Under the pieces are notes generated by a model. It ran no database searches. It was not told where the DNA came from and worked only from the letters and a program-made list of their open reading frames with translations. The translations under genes and the position numbers were made by a program. Below, one piece after another: positions 25,401 through 40,110 of a stretch of 64,000 bases of DNA (positions are counted from its first letter, which is position 1; every line of letters starts with the position of its first letter). The stretch lies in assembly GCA_963383645.1 (NCBI GenBank), contig OY726561.1, positions 138,706,727-138,770,726 on the forward strand, written 5' to 3'. This DNA is from Muscardinus avellanarius (lineage: Eukaryota > Chordata > Mammalia > Rodentia > Gliridae).

Positions 25401-28400
25401 ATAGGAACACATCACCATGAATTTCTTCATCAAGTACTACTACAATGCATCAATAATTTTAAAAGGAGAAAAGAAAATAGAGACACAAATTTTAAAAGTA
25501 ACTTTGATAAGACTAGTCATTTTTTAAATCTTCTCTGCTGTACTTCAAGCATGCTGCTTTTAATTTACACGTCTTGCTTTGGTCTACTGATATCTGCTTA
25601 TGTCTGAGCATACAGAGAAGACTTTATCAGCCAGCAACTTGTGGAAAGGGACCAGCCCCGGTCCCGGTGCACCTGCCTGGAACGGATGCTCGGGAACGAA
25701 ATATGAGACGACTGGATTACAGAAACTCTCCTGACACTTGGGTTGAAGGATTTTTTATTATCCAGTTGCACATTCTAAAATCTGCCTACTAGATTTTTTT
25801 TTTTTGCCTTGACAACTCTATTATGTATTTATGCTTTTATTTTCTCTTACTTTCAACCTGACATTTCTATATGGGAATTATTGTATCACCTCCAACGCCT
25901 GACTTCCAGCCTTTGGAAGAATTTTCTCTTATTTGAGTCTCGGTTCTTAAATCTGACGATACAGAAGTGCAAGGGGGCCGTGGTGGGGTGGGGAGAGCCG
26001 AAAAGAAAACCTGGGAGAGGTGCATTTGCTTGGAAGTCTGTGACTTGAGTGCCTTTCGGTTTCCAGAGTGCAGCCAGCTGGAAAGGAATAAGCAAATGAA
26101 GCCCCAAGGGAGCAACTGTGAGCTCTGAAAGGGAAGGTGGGGACCAGGTGTGTACAAAGCAAAGAACACGTGCGCTCCCGTGGACTCCGTAGACTCGCCA
26201 TCTGGCCGAGCAGACCAGGACTACAGAGAGGGTTTCTGAAAGGCAGGTGGATGATGAATTACAAATGTAGCTCGGACTTTGCCTTTTCTCAGAGTAGCTA
26301 AACTTACCCTTTGAAATCTGCCCAGGCCCTGCAAACAGACGGTGACCCTGCAGCATCTGGTTTGCTGGGAAGTTTTATTGATCTTCCAGATAATATTTTT
26401 ATTTGATATAATTGAGAAGTGCTTTGACATACTCATTGTAAAGGTATGCATAATATAAGCAATTGAAAAGATAGAGTGATACAAAGTTATTACAAGGGTA
26501 GGGTCTTTATTTTAGGGTGTATTATCCTAAATAAAAGTCTATCTAGAATTGAGTAATAACATAAACCCTTTAAGTATAAAGAAATTAAAAGTAAATATAA
26601 TGAAAGCCATGGGCTGCTTGAACTAACACTTAAGAAACAATACAAAAACCGTCTCAGAAATTTCATATACATAGGAAACACCTGGCATATTTTGTTAAAA
26701 TGCTGGTTCTGAATATTTGGGAAGAAACAGTGGCTACAGTGGAAACACAGTTTTGGGATCTTCCTTGAGTCTCCATGTAAAACAGAGAAGCTAGCTCTCT
26801 ACACCAAACCCATGCCCGTGCATTCAAAGACGTGATCAGGTGCCCCCCCTGAACCTCGAAACTCAAGTAGGTGAAGACAGAACGCACAGCTACGTGACCT
26901 GCACAGCACACAGTGCCGGTGTCTATGAGAAAACAGTGCGACTGAAGGCCGTGAGAACAGAAGAGCCTCGGAATATCCATGGAGCTCTCTCAGAAAAGAC
27001 AGTGGGCCGGTTGAAGAACAGCAGCTGATTCAGTAGGGTTCTGCTCAGTCCTAAAGCAGGGTGAACATAAGACTAAGACCTAGGACAATAAGAGCGTAGT
27101 TGCTCAGGGCTGTCCAATGTCATTTTCTACACCAATGACATTTTTGGTATTTCTGCAAACAGTAGCCACTCACCACATCGAACTGTGGAACGCTTGAAAC
27201 AATATGGCTAGTGTGATTAAAGGACTGAATTTTTAAGGGAATATTTATTTTAAAGAACTAGTCTCATTCCTTCTACCATATTAGAGAAGATGAATGCAAT
27301 TATATAAAAAAGCGGGACTTTGGTGAATTTTCCCCTGCTCATACCAGCTCTTCCTAATTCATTTCTTCCACAGTTGAGCTTTACAATGTTTGGAAGAAGA
27401 TTATGTCATTCTCCCCTGATCCATGTGGTAGTCCTAGGTCCCCTTATAAGAATTTAGCCAGCAGAAATACAAGACCAATACCAAAGAGAGAGAACCCAGG
27501 AGATGGGGCAAAAGGGTGGCAGAGGAAAACTGGCTAAAAGGGAAATCCTTTTTGCATCTTGAACTATTCCTGAGGTCACATCCAAGAATAGCTAACACCA
27601 CTGTACAAGGCTAGAGATGTAACTGAGGTCTGCACCCACGCGGTAGTCGGCCGTGTCCTTCCTTGTTCATCAGAGCCCTGCCTTTCACTGAAACTGCACC
27701 TGGAATTGTTCTATGCCTGCCAATCCTTTGAAGCCACGAAGATAAAGACCAGAACTTATATGTCTTGATGTTCTTCTTTCTACACCACCCCAGGGGCAGG
27801 AAGGGGTAAAGATAAAGGAATTAGACACCCTGGGAAACTGGCTTTCTAGGGTGAAGGGGAAACCCTAATTTTCAACATTTATTGACCCCCATGGTGTAAA
27901 CGCCGTATCTGATGTCAAGGCAGTGGGGAAGCTCCATGCAAAATCGACTGTCTCTGACGTGCCTGGGATCCCAGGCTAGCCGTGCCTCCAGAGCTGCACA
28001 CTGAGGCTCCATCCTGCAGGAGAAACACCTTCACCAAAGGAGCCGGAGGCCAAGAGCCGGAGCAGCGAACTAAGGGCCAAAGACTCCTGGAACTTGGTAA
28101 GATACATTTACTGACAAGTCCAAGAAGCTCAACTAATTTCAAGTGATAGAAATAAAAATTCACTCCCCGATATCTCATAGCAAAAATCTGAAAAGAGAAA
28201 TTTTTTTAAAGAAAACAATAACATCTTGGTAGAATAAATCGAAATGCTATACAAGCGTTTAAATACATATTTGTTAATGCAGAGCAAGGTTCCATTTTGC
28301 TAAGTGAAAAAGGTTACACAATTGAGTATTTGTGTAATATAATAATATATACCAATATTACAATGATAATGTAATACTTTTATGCATAATAATGTAACAT

Positions 28401-31400
28401 TTTGCACATTAACTGCTCATTAATCACAGAGGTGTGCTCCTTAAAGGGCAGCTATGCCTGATTTTGTTGCTGCTCTTGGGCTTGGCTTTATCCTCATCAA
28501 TCTCAGCGTACCAAGGACCTATCAGTTACATTGTGAGCTCTTCTACAATTCCTCAGGCCAAACTAGTCTTATCTGTAGAGTTTGTATCCGTCATTCCATG
28601 CTGGTCATTGCAAAATATACAAATGCTAGAACATCTTTGGAGCCGTTGCCTTCATCAGTCGGTTCAAATAATGCTTTAGCAATGCATAAAGGAAGTACTA
28701 CTGTTTTTGCGAGCAGGTATGGGGTGGGGAACCCGGGTGGGGATGCAGAGGAAGTCGGCCAAGAGCTGGGTGCGTGAATGTTTGTGTCACACTGAACCTC
28801 ACTATGATGGATGAATTTGTGATGCACTAATAAAATTATAAAAATAAAAACGCTAAGCCTTAAAATGTTTAAATTACATAGGAGGCTTAGTACTTATATA
28901 TATGGATAGATAGATGTCTATAAACAGACAGATGTTCAAGTCTCCCGTACCTGTGATGTTTTCTACCCTCCGCTCCTGTTGGGTGAAGTCACTGAGCGGG
29001 GCTTCTCCCCAGCGAGGTGCGCCCTGTCTGACAGCTTGCTTCTGAACCCACTCAACAACTGCTCAGGTCATGGGCCGGTGGGAGAAACGGCTTCTCTTGT
29101 GCCAAAGCTTCCCGCACCGACAGACAGCCGGAGAGGCTGTTGGCTGTCAGTTGCCGGCGGGCCCCATTTTAGTTATAGGAATCACTGTCAATCTGGTCTG
29201 TATCTGTCCTCTTCCTATGTCCTTCACCAGAAAATAGATTACTTCCCTCTCAGTCCCCTTTCTCCGCCCTCTCTGGAAGTGCTCTCTCAGTCCCAGCAGG
29301 CCAGACAGGTGCCAGGTGCTCCTGTTTTCATCCACCTATAACTGAGCCTTGTCTGACACTCTGTCCAAAGCCTGCCTCCAATACTGGGCGTGAACTAGAT
29401 TCCAGGGTCTCCTCCCCGCTGACGTCCACCCTGGACCTATGAGCAAAACCCTGAGGCCCCCAAGATTCCCAACACAATGTCCTCCACTTAAACCCCTCAG
29501 AGGAGGCAGGGCTACAGATCAAAGACCATGGGCCAGTTCTTCACAGCGAGGTCAGTAAGACCGGCGGGGTATTCTGTTCCCTTCCTGTTTAATTGCAGTA
29601 CCAATATTCCAAAGGTATTGTCCTTTATTCATCTCTCCTATAAAAATGATATGTCCTAAATATTTATAGTTTAGATCAATTTAAGAGCTGGCCTGGGAGC
29701 CCACTCGTATTTCTCCTGGGGAGAAAAATAAAAACTATTTAGCAACTGCTTATGTGGATCAGCTGCATGAAGCATCATCCTCAAGGAACCTAGTTATCCC
29801 AGCTCTCCAAAGAGTTGTTTATTAACCTCTGGAACCTAGACAACTTTCAAGAGAGGGCCTTCCTGTACTTGAATGCTGTAAATAACTGATCTGGAGAGAT
29901 TTAGCAGATTACAGAAGGAAGGTAAGTTTAGATATGGGCAACCGTTAACAGATGAGACAGAACTAACCTTAAGCCAATTCTTCTTTAAACATTATAAGCG
30001 TAATGTGCACAGCTATTAAAGCTGAAGAAAAACACCTGCCAGTTATTCATAGGAAGGGAACTATTCCACAACAGACAGAAGCCATGCACCTAAGCGCAGA
30101 CGGGTCCCCATCCTCACTCCACCTCGGTTTTTTGAGAGCACCACCCCGAGATTATTTATCACATTTATGTATCTGCCACTATAATTAATAATTCTCTCTT
30201 GGTTTTTTCACTTTAGGCTTGGCAGTAGAAATTCCATTACCAGATAAGCCCATTTTAATTTAGATACAACGCGGGTGATTTCTAAAGTCATAATAAGGTG
30301 GTCTGGGGGTCAGGCGACACTGCTGAAGAGCCCCTCCTCCCTGGAGGAGCCGGCCTCAGGCGGGGCGGGTACAGCAAAATCCTCCCCAGCTTTGTACTGG
30401 CACTGAGGGCTATTTTAAGTTCTGCCTGAGTCAGGTAGTTCTGTAACCACCGAACATGATATTCCTATAATACTTCATGCAGTACTAAGAACGATTTGTA
30501 AAAATGAGGAGGCATTGACACAACCGAGACCAAAACCCTGGGCTTCACTCTCCCCTGTGGGTGCCGATGCCTCAGTCATGCTGTTGGTGTTGATGTTGGT
30601 GTTGTTATTGTTGGTATTTTTGTTTTGATACTGGAGATGGAGCCCAGGGGTGTTCTACCACCGAGCCACACCTGCAGCCCTACTTTATTTTTTATTTTGA
30701 GACAGGTTCATGCTAAGTTTCCGTACCCTGGCCTCAAACCTACGAATCTCTTGTCTCAGCCTTCCGAGTGCTGAGATTACAGTACACACCACCCGGGCCT
30801 GGCCGCTGCCTCGGTCTTCTAGGAACTAGCCGAGGGATTTGAACAGATGTCCAGATGTTGACACCGTGTCCATAGGAGCCAGGTTTATTGGTGCATGCAA
30901 TTCCAAATGCTTAAATGATGGGCTCCTGAATTAATTTACTCTTAACAGAAAGACATGATGTAACATCTCCTTGAGATAGTAATAATCTTAAGTCATTAAG
31001 ACACTATAGATTCGAACCTATCTTAATATATCCATAATAGCAGTTGTTAAACTGTGACGTGAGAGGTAGGTATGTAACTGAAATTCAACCCGAAGCCAAA
31101 CAACGATGTCTGCAAACTGGAGAAATAATCCCCAGAGGAGCAAGATTTGTCATGAGGAGCTGGGACCTTAACATTTTTGCTTTTATAGCCCAAGCTTAGA
31201 GCAAATAGATGATGCTGAATAAAGATGGTAAGAGTATAATCATGGTGGAGGTCAGTGTGAAGGTTCCCCAGAAGTCTAGGCATGGCCCCATTGTATGAGC
31301 GTTACACCAGCCTCGATGCCATTCCCAAAGGATTCACGGCAGAATGCTGTAGTGATACATGCCCGTGTTCCCAGCAGCACAATCCTCAACAGCCAAATTA

Positions 31401-34400
31401 GGGAACCAATCTAGGTGCCGGTCAACCACTGAGAATACAGAAAATGTTGTATTACACTCAGTGGAGCTGTATTCAGCCATAATGACAAATTTATGTCATC
31501 TGCGGGAAAATGGATGGAATTAGAGAACCTTTTGCTAAGTGAGATCAGCCAGTCTCAGAAAGTCAAGGGCCACATATTTCCCTCCTATGTGGAAGCCGGC
31601 GGAGATAGGAAAGGACAGGGACCTTTTGAAAATGAGGAGAGAGCCCAGTAGAATAGTGGGAGAGGATAGGAGAGGGAGGAAAAGAGGGATGAGGCTTGAG
31701 GAAGGCAGCACGGCAAACAGTGTTAGGTTTGCATATGAAGGCCTCACTACCAACCGCCATGTGTGAGTGGGGGCTTGGAGAAAACCCACCAGGAGACTCT
31801 GGGCGTAAATAGTCACATCACTTTGCATCTCAAGATGCGATATGACTACAACGCACCAACAAAAATTAAAAATATTTAAAGCCGGGCATAGTGGCGCATG
31901 CTTGTAATCCCAGTACTTGGGAGGCTGAGACCGGAGGATCGCAGGTTTGTGGCCAGCCTCAGCTACTTAGTGAGGCCCTTCGCAGCTTAGTGAGACCCTG
32001 TTTCAAAATAAAGAACAAAAATTAGGGCTAGGAGTGTAGTGTAGCTTGGAGGTAGCGTGCCCCTGGGTTCCATCCTCAGTACCAAAAAAAAAAAAAAAAA
32101 ATTAAAGAAATGCATTCCTCTGAACATTCCTTTGTGGGTTTTAGGTTTTTAGCTCTTCGCTTGGCTTGGCTTTTCTTTTGTCTTTTTTTTTAAGGGGCAG
32201 ATTGAGAAGGAGTGAGGGGAAATGATGAGTGAGTTGGGAAAGACCCCAGGGTAGAAGTTAGTGAGCAAGGAGATAGCCAGTGGAGGGCCTGGAGACTAAT
32301 AATCACGAGACTAAGACAAACGGCCAGCACTTAGGGGAGCTGCCCGGTGCCTTGACAGTGTCCTCGGTCAAGGACAGAAGGACACTCTCAGGGGAGCCCA
32401 AGGCACGTCCGTGGTGGCTCAGGCTCTTCCCAAGCCTGAGGAAAGGCAATTTATGACTTCACCTTCTCTAGAAGAATGAAGTGAGCGTCTCCTGAACATA
32501 GCTCATCTTTGCAACCTCAGAATGACTTACAATGATATGCATACAATAATTATTTACTTAGCTAACAAGCTCACAGCTTGATTGCCCTGTCAATCCTTAA
32601 CTCTCTGAAAATTATGTAAGATTCCTCTTCAGAGGAATGCAATGGTCCCCCAGTGGCATCTACTGCTTACTGAACACCATCTTCCACTGAGAATGAAACT
32701 GATTCCATGACAGGGAAAGAGGGAGAATTCCCTGTGCTATAAGAACTCCGAGAAACTGAGAAGTCTCCGCTGTCTCCATCACTGAAAACACAGAGAATTT
32801 CAAATTTAGGTTAACCAATGAAGCCCATATCTTTAGTAAAATTCTTTAAAGTAACAAGAAGAAAAAATGCAGAAAGGCTGGAAATTCCCCACGGAGCGAG
32901 AGGTTAAGCTTAAAATAAAATAAAGCACAGTATTTAGGGCTACAAATGCTTTATTTAAGAGGTTAGCAGAACATATCAAAATTTAATGCTCCTGGTACAT
33001 TAAGAGCTTTTCCCTGTGGTGCAGGAACTAAAAACGCAAACCAACCAATTAATCTATGAATAAAGAGAAGTTTTGAGCTGAATTTAAAGGAATACAGCAA
33101 GTTCCACATTCAGAAAACCTCCTTTTCCACAGAAGAGCTCAAATGTCAGAAGACTAAAGGGAGTGGGTAAGGTGAATGAACTTAAAAACAGGACGCGCGG
33201 CGGGCGGCCGCTCCAGGCAGCACACACTCACCAGATGTCGGACTTGGTGTCGTAGCCCTGGTGTTTCAGGGCCTCGGGGCTCATGTAGTGGGGAGTCCCA
33301 GCCAGGGTTGTGGCCAGGTCACAGGATCCAAGCAGGAGTCGAGAGACTCCAAAATCCCCTTGAAACAACAACGAGTCTTTATGAATACTTTATTTTTATT
33401 CATTTATTCACATATCCGTGCACTTATCTACTTACTTACTTACTGGCAGTGGGGCTTGAACCAGTATTCTACCTCTGAGCTACACCCCCTAGACCGGTTC
33501 TATTTTATTTTTGTTGTTGTTGTTGTTGTTGGCTTTTTGTTTTTGTTTTTGTTTTTTTGGTGGTACTGGGGTTCCTGGAAGCCCTTCTACCTCTGGGCTA
33601 CACTCCCAGACCTATTTTTTATATTTTTATTTGGAAACAGGGTCTCTTAAGCCAGCACGGCTGGCTTTGAACCTGTCTGATCCTCCTGTCTCCGCCTCCC
33701 AAGCACGGGGATGACAAGTGTGCGCCACCACGCCCGGCTAAACCGGTTTTATTTGGAAACAAGGTCTTGCTGGGTTGCTGAGAATCTCACTAAATTGCTG
33801 GAGCTGGCTTTGAACCTGTGACCCTCCTCAGCCTTCCAAGGATTGGGGTTACAGGCATGCACCACCATACTCAGCTTTTATAAATACTTTACAGCAAAAC
33901 CCAGCACTGGACATTAACAACTGCATGGGTGTCTAATTTATCACTTTATTATGCAAGGGTTCAGACTATTTTAAGGGGGAAGAAAAGCGGTATTTGAAAT
34001 AATAAGAAGGTAGTAAATAGCTTTAAAAACACAAGCTTTATAGAAGAAAGGAGACGGAGCCAGGAAAGGACGTTATATAACCTACAATCCTTTCCTTCTG
34101 GAATAAAGGACAATTAGACAACTTGACATAAAAAGCTACTGCAGATGTGAATAAGGAGGGGACGACACGGTCTTCAATGCCAGTCAAGGAACATTAAAGG
34201 GAAAAGACCTGACAGTACCCAAGAACATAGCCATGAACACGTTCATCCTTTGGTCTCTCTATTCTTGCCTGATCCGTTGCTTGTTTCTCTCTCCCGTCCC
34301 TGAGAACATCCTGTGATGCTTAGACAATCTTGTGACTATCTAGGTGAAGCTACAGTTCTGAAGAACTAAACAGGAATAAAGCCATGATATTGGCCACTTA

Positions 34401-37369
34401 ATTATCTACGATAACTGCTCGTAGCTGGTAGATGATGAGTGGGAACGTGAAGTAATTACTCAAACCAGTAACACAAGTGCAACCACTTAAAAACCAACTC
34501 AAAGTGTGTTTGTTAAATCAACCAAACATATAGTAAAGGTTTTTATTCCTCACTTTATATCAAAGAATCAGAGAAAATTTGAATTTTATTGGGCCCATCC
34601 CAGTAAATAAAACTCGGAGTTTAAAGAACCCAATGATTACGCCAACAGTTCCGTATAGTATACACTTCAACATGGCTCCCTCATGTCTTTGAAATACATA
34701 CATTTAAAAATCTTACCAATTTTAAGTAGGTTATTCTTCAGAAATATATTCTTTGATTTCAAGTCTCGATGAAGTATCCTCCTACAAAAGGCAAAGAAAG
34801 GATTTAAAACTTCATGCATAATATAAAATTTCTAAATTTAAATTTAAATAAGTATGGTCATATGAGAAGTGAATCACAAGTAAACATATTCTCCTATAAA
34901 AATATCTCTCAGTGTTTAAAAGCTGCAAAGTCTTTTCTAGGAACTAGAAAACGTTTTCTAGTTTCCCTGAGAACATAATAATTTTTAAATAAAGGAAGAG
35001 CTTTAAAGGAAGGGGAAAACTTATGTGGGAGAAGCTCAGAGAGGAGGGATATGTGTTAACTATTTCAACAGAGTAGATTGTTTTGTGTTTTTGTAGCAAG
35101 ATGTACATAATGCTGTATCCAGTAACCTTTATCATCTATTATTACCCAAATGTTTATACTTATGAAATAACAATATTGATGGTGACGTTTAAGGACAGGT
35201 AACATTTATAGATTCTTAATACGAGCCAGCAACGTAAATATGTGAGTCAAGGCTCTTATTTCTGGAATTAGGGAGAACTAGACAACATGAAAATTTTTGC
35301 CTAAACAAGAAGACTAAAACCGTGAGCTAAAGGACTCGAATAGCTTAAATACACACAGCTAAGCTTTTGGACAATGAGGCAAAGCTCCTGGGGGTTATAT
35401 AGCAAGACCCTGAGCATCAGAGCAGGAGGCCAGAGCTGGCGTCTCAGCCACCCTGCAAGGTCCTGGGGGTCTCAGGAGATGGGCCCGATCTAGAGGACAC
35501 ACAACACCAAGACCCAAGAGCCTCAGCCACGTCATGTGGACAAGCGGAGCATACACACATACACAGATACACGCATACAGAGAGACACATACACAGAGAA
35601 GCAATGCATACATACACACATACATGCACACAAAGACATACACACATGCATGCACACAGGCACACATGCATGCATATACACATATGTGCATGCACGTGTG
35701 CATGCACCATGCATGCACATACATATGTGCACATGTCTACATGTGCATGCATACCTACCTACATGCATACATATGCACATACATGCTTACATACCTACAT
35801 TACATACATGCATGCATGCATGCTTACATACCTACATTACATACATGCATGCATGCATACATACATACAGTGAGAACCTACATGTGGGCCATACCTCCAG
35901 GTAAGGATGACCTAGAAAATATTCCTTTACAAGTAAACAAAATGATAAGGAAGCTTATCTGCCTAAGTCTGAACTCTGAGTACAGAAAAATATCCCTCCT
36001 CATGTTTTGTACTCAGATCTCTCTGTTCACTCACATCTGGGATTCAAATACGCAAGTACGTGTGCATCAGAAATGCCCGGCCAACAGAGTACATGAATGC
36101 TGGCGTCAGCTGCCGGAGCTCTTGGGGCACCAGCAGGAGCCCCAGGAAAGGAAGACACATCGGATGATGTGTGACGAAATTAGACCCTTGACGATTTCAG
36201 ATAATCAAATAGGATACAGACCATAAAAGAAGTATATTTTAAATACGGAAAATCATAAAGGAAGCCATTGAAAACATGACACAGAAACACCAAAAGAGAC
36301 AATGCTAACTTCAGAAGCCACCAAAGAGCGCCTCCTAGGGGGAAATATGATTACTGAAATTAGAAGGTCAAGACTGGAGTTAAACATCAAAACCTGCAGG
36401 ATGGTGTAGAGCGCTGCCTCATCACGCTGCCAAAACCTGAAGCCCTTCAGCAGGAGGCGGCTAACAGAGCAGACAGTAGAGTATTACTGAGTGCTAAAAA
36501 AAGGAAGAAAGAAATGAGCTTTCCAACTACGAAAAGACATGGAGGAACAAATCCGTACTAGTAAGTGCAAGAAGCACTCTGAGAAACGCCTGTCTTGTGT
36601 AATGCCACAATAGGACGATCGGGAAGAGGTAAAGCCAGAGACAGTAAAAGCCTGGCAGTTGACGGAGGTCAGGGCAGAAGACACGAGGAGGTGAGCGGGA
36701 GAACCAAGGAGCTCCTCTGTGGGATGCCAGAGTGATGGGCGCGGGTTTCCAGCCCCACAGAGTGTGAGCTGCCAAGATTAGATGCTAATAATGGAAACTA
36801 TAGACATTGCATGATGGTGGCGAAGTATAAATGTGGGTTTATTATCATAACAAACGTGCCACCCCAGTGGAGAATGTTGATCATGGGGGCCATGCCCGCA
36901 TGAGAACCTAAAACTGCTCTAAAAATAAACTCTATTTTAAAAATTAAGCAGGGTTTTTGGTAGATTCACAAAGCTTAGAAGACTGAACTTGAATTTCAGG
37001 GTCCATGGAGGAGGATGGGTTTGGGTTAAAAAGAAACAAATAAACAAGCAAAGCCTTCAGCCAAAAGCCTTGAAGGACACTCTTAGAAATAGATTAGAAA
37101 TAAGCCAGGCGTGGTGGCACGCACTTGTCATCCCAGTACCTGGGGAGCTGAGACAGGAGGATCGCAGGTTCGTGGCCAGCCTCAGCTACATAGTGAGGCC
37201 CTTTGCAACTCAGTGAGACCCTGTTTCAAAATAAATAACAAAAAAAATTGGGCTGGGGGTGTAGCTCGGAGGTAGAATGCCCCCAGCACTGCAAAAAAAT
37301 AAAATAAAATAAAAAATAGAGCTGGGGTGTAGCACAGAGGTAGAACACCCCTGGGTTCAATCTCCAGTA

Positions 37370-37411
<42 letters not shown>

Positions 37412-37883
37412 ACACACACACACATCAAACACAAACAAACAAGAAAACCACAGAAATAAACTAGAAATAGACCGATGCTCCGAAGCCCTGAAATGTAGCT
37501 GTAAATGCTCTCTCTGATTGGATAAAGGTGAGCCGCCTCTATTACAACCACCCGCCATAGACGAGAGTATTATCCAACATCTCTCAGTAATTCCCACCTA
37601 TTATTCAGCATCTATACTCAAAAAATGCCAGGCATGCCAACGGACACACCAAATAACCAAAAAATCAAAAGGAATGAGGAAGGGAGAAGGAGGGAGGGAC
37701 AAACATGCAGGTTATCTACTCGTTGGAATTACTGAATTATTGGACAAACACTTGCAAATACTATGATGAATATTTTAAAGAAAAATAGTTAACACAGTGG
37801 AGAATTTTACCAGAGAACTAGATTCTATAAGTATTTTTTAAATAAATAAATGTTCTAGAACTGAAACAAATCAACTTTCTTTC

Positions 37884-37934
<51 letters not shown>

Positions 37935-39753
37935 TTATTTATTTATTTATTTATTTATTTTGCAGAACTGTAGACTGAACCCAGGGACATTCTACCTCCG
38001 AGCTACACCCCCAGCCCTATTTTTATTCTTTATTTTGAGACAGAGTCTCACTAAGTAGCAGAGGGCCTCACTAAGTAGCTGAGGCTGGCCGTGAATCTGC
38101 AATCCTCCTGTCTCAGCCTCCCAAGTACTGGGATTACAAGTGCGCTCCACCACGCCGGCTCGAAACAAATAAAACTCTACTAAAGTGAAGACTTCAGTAG
38201 ATATGCTTGAAAGAAAATTAGATACATCAAAAGATAAGATTTAGAAACTATAATAATTGTTAGTGAAAAATATTTTTACAAGTACAGAAAGAGAAAAGGC
38301 AAAAATATAGAAGAAAGTGTCAGATGCATCTAAAACGTGGTTTGAAAGCCTCTTTATTTTGAAGCAGGGTCTCACTGTATTTCAACTGCTGAGGCTGTCC
38401 ACAAACCTGGATTCTCCTGTCTCAGCCTCCCAAATGCTGGGATTACAAGCATGTGCCTACTTGCCCAGCTCACAAGACATTTTATTTTTTTATTTTATTT
38501 TTTTTGAAGATTTAAAGAAGTTTATTAGAAAGATAGAAATACAGAAAATAGAAATACAGCTCCATACCAGACTGGCATGGAGGGGTGACTCGAATGAATA
38601 TACCCTCACAAGACACTTTAAAATACATTATGGAGAGATTATCAACAAAAATTATATACAGCCAACACTCATAAAACATACTTTCATGGACTTCTCAGAC
38701 ATATCACATCAAATTTGATTTTGTGTCCGAATACTTAATTCTCTGGGGTCAAAGAATACTGTTCACTTCGGTTACTAAGTTCATCTTGAGACACGAACCC
38801 AAGTAAGCGTGAACTCACACATGCCAAGGTGACCACATGATTCAGTTGGGGCATACTGAGGTATTTGTAACTTGAGCTGGCTATAAGATGCAATAGTTCA
38901 TGGCCTGCTAAAGGCATCTGAAAGTCACCTGCCACTCATATATGATCAGATACAAAGAAATAAGTTCAATACAAGTTTCTGCCTCATATTTAGAGCCCAT
39001 TTGACTTACAAAACAAAAAGTTATATGCAACAAAAAAGTTGCATATAATCATTCAATAGTTTCCTCAAGAATAAGATATATTGTAGATGTTTAACTATAA
39101 CCATTTACCTTTCAGACTTATTTTCTTTTAAATTGACAAAAAAAAGTCATTTTCCTGTCCCCAGTAGTCAATAAACATACCTCTCGTGCATGTAGTCAAC
39201 TCCTAGCAACAGCTGGATAAACCATTCTATTATTTGATTTTCTGGAAAGATTTTCCCAGCTTCTTTATATTCTTGAATTTTATAGTCCAGATCTCGGCCC
39301 TGAAATAAAATAGCATAACAAGATTTCAAAATCTCACTCCCTTACCAGTAGTTAATCGCCACAATCACACACTATCCTAAGAACGTGAGGCTCACTGCCA
39401 CTCCACAGTCATGACTCACTCAACTTTCTTTCCTCCACCGAACTCTAGCCAGGTTCCTAGGGCCCCTCTCCTCAACCAGGCCTCATCCTGCACCACTAAA
39501 GACTTGAACAAGCACTAACGCAGTTTCCAATAGCTCAAGGCCCATCCCTAGGAGGACTGGACCCTCCCCACTCCCCTTAAAGTATGTGCCCAAGAAAACT
39601 CAAATCTCACAGCATCCAAAAGAATTTACTGTTTGTTCCAGCCAACAACTGAGGATAGGGCCTTTGTCTCCCTGTCACCGTGGAAAGCTAGGTGTCAAAT
39701 TTTATTAAATACCAGTTAGCAAACCCATGGGCTTCACGTGGACCAACTCCCAT

Positions 39754-39846
<93 letters not shown>

Positions 39847-39849
39847 CAG

Positions 39850-39880
<31 letters not shown>

Positions 39881-40071
39881 GGAGAATGAGAATTAGAGAG
39901 AGAGAGGGAGATTGGGGACTGAACCCAGGGGAATCCTGCCCCAGGTAAATCCTCAGCCCTATTTTATTTCCTAATTTTTAAACAGGGTCTCACTAAATTG
40001 CTGAGGCTAGTCTAAAACCCGAGAGAAAGAAAGGAAGGAAGGAAGGAAGGAAGGAAGGAAGGAAGGAAGGA

Positions 40072-40110
<39 letters not shown>

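Noticed and set aside
35534..36226. 230-codon open frame
   Set aside because: More than half is translation of the ACAT/ATGC array; open frames occur there on both strands and in several phases.
40023..40110. Regular repeat considered as CRISPR-like
   Set aside because: Uninterrupted tetranucleotides without unique spacers in a mammalian genome.
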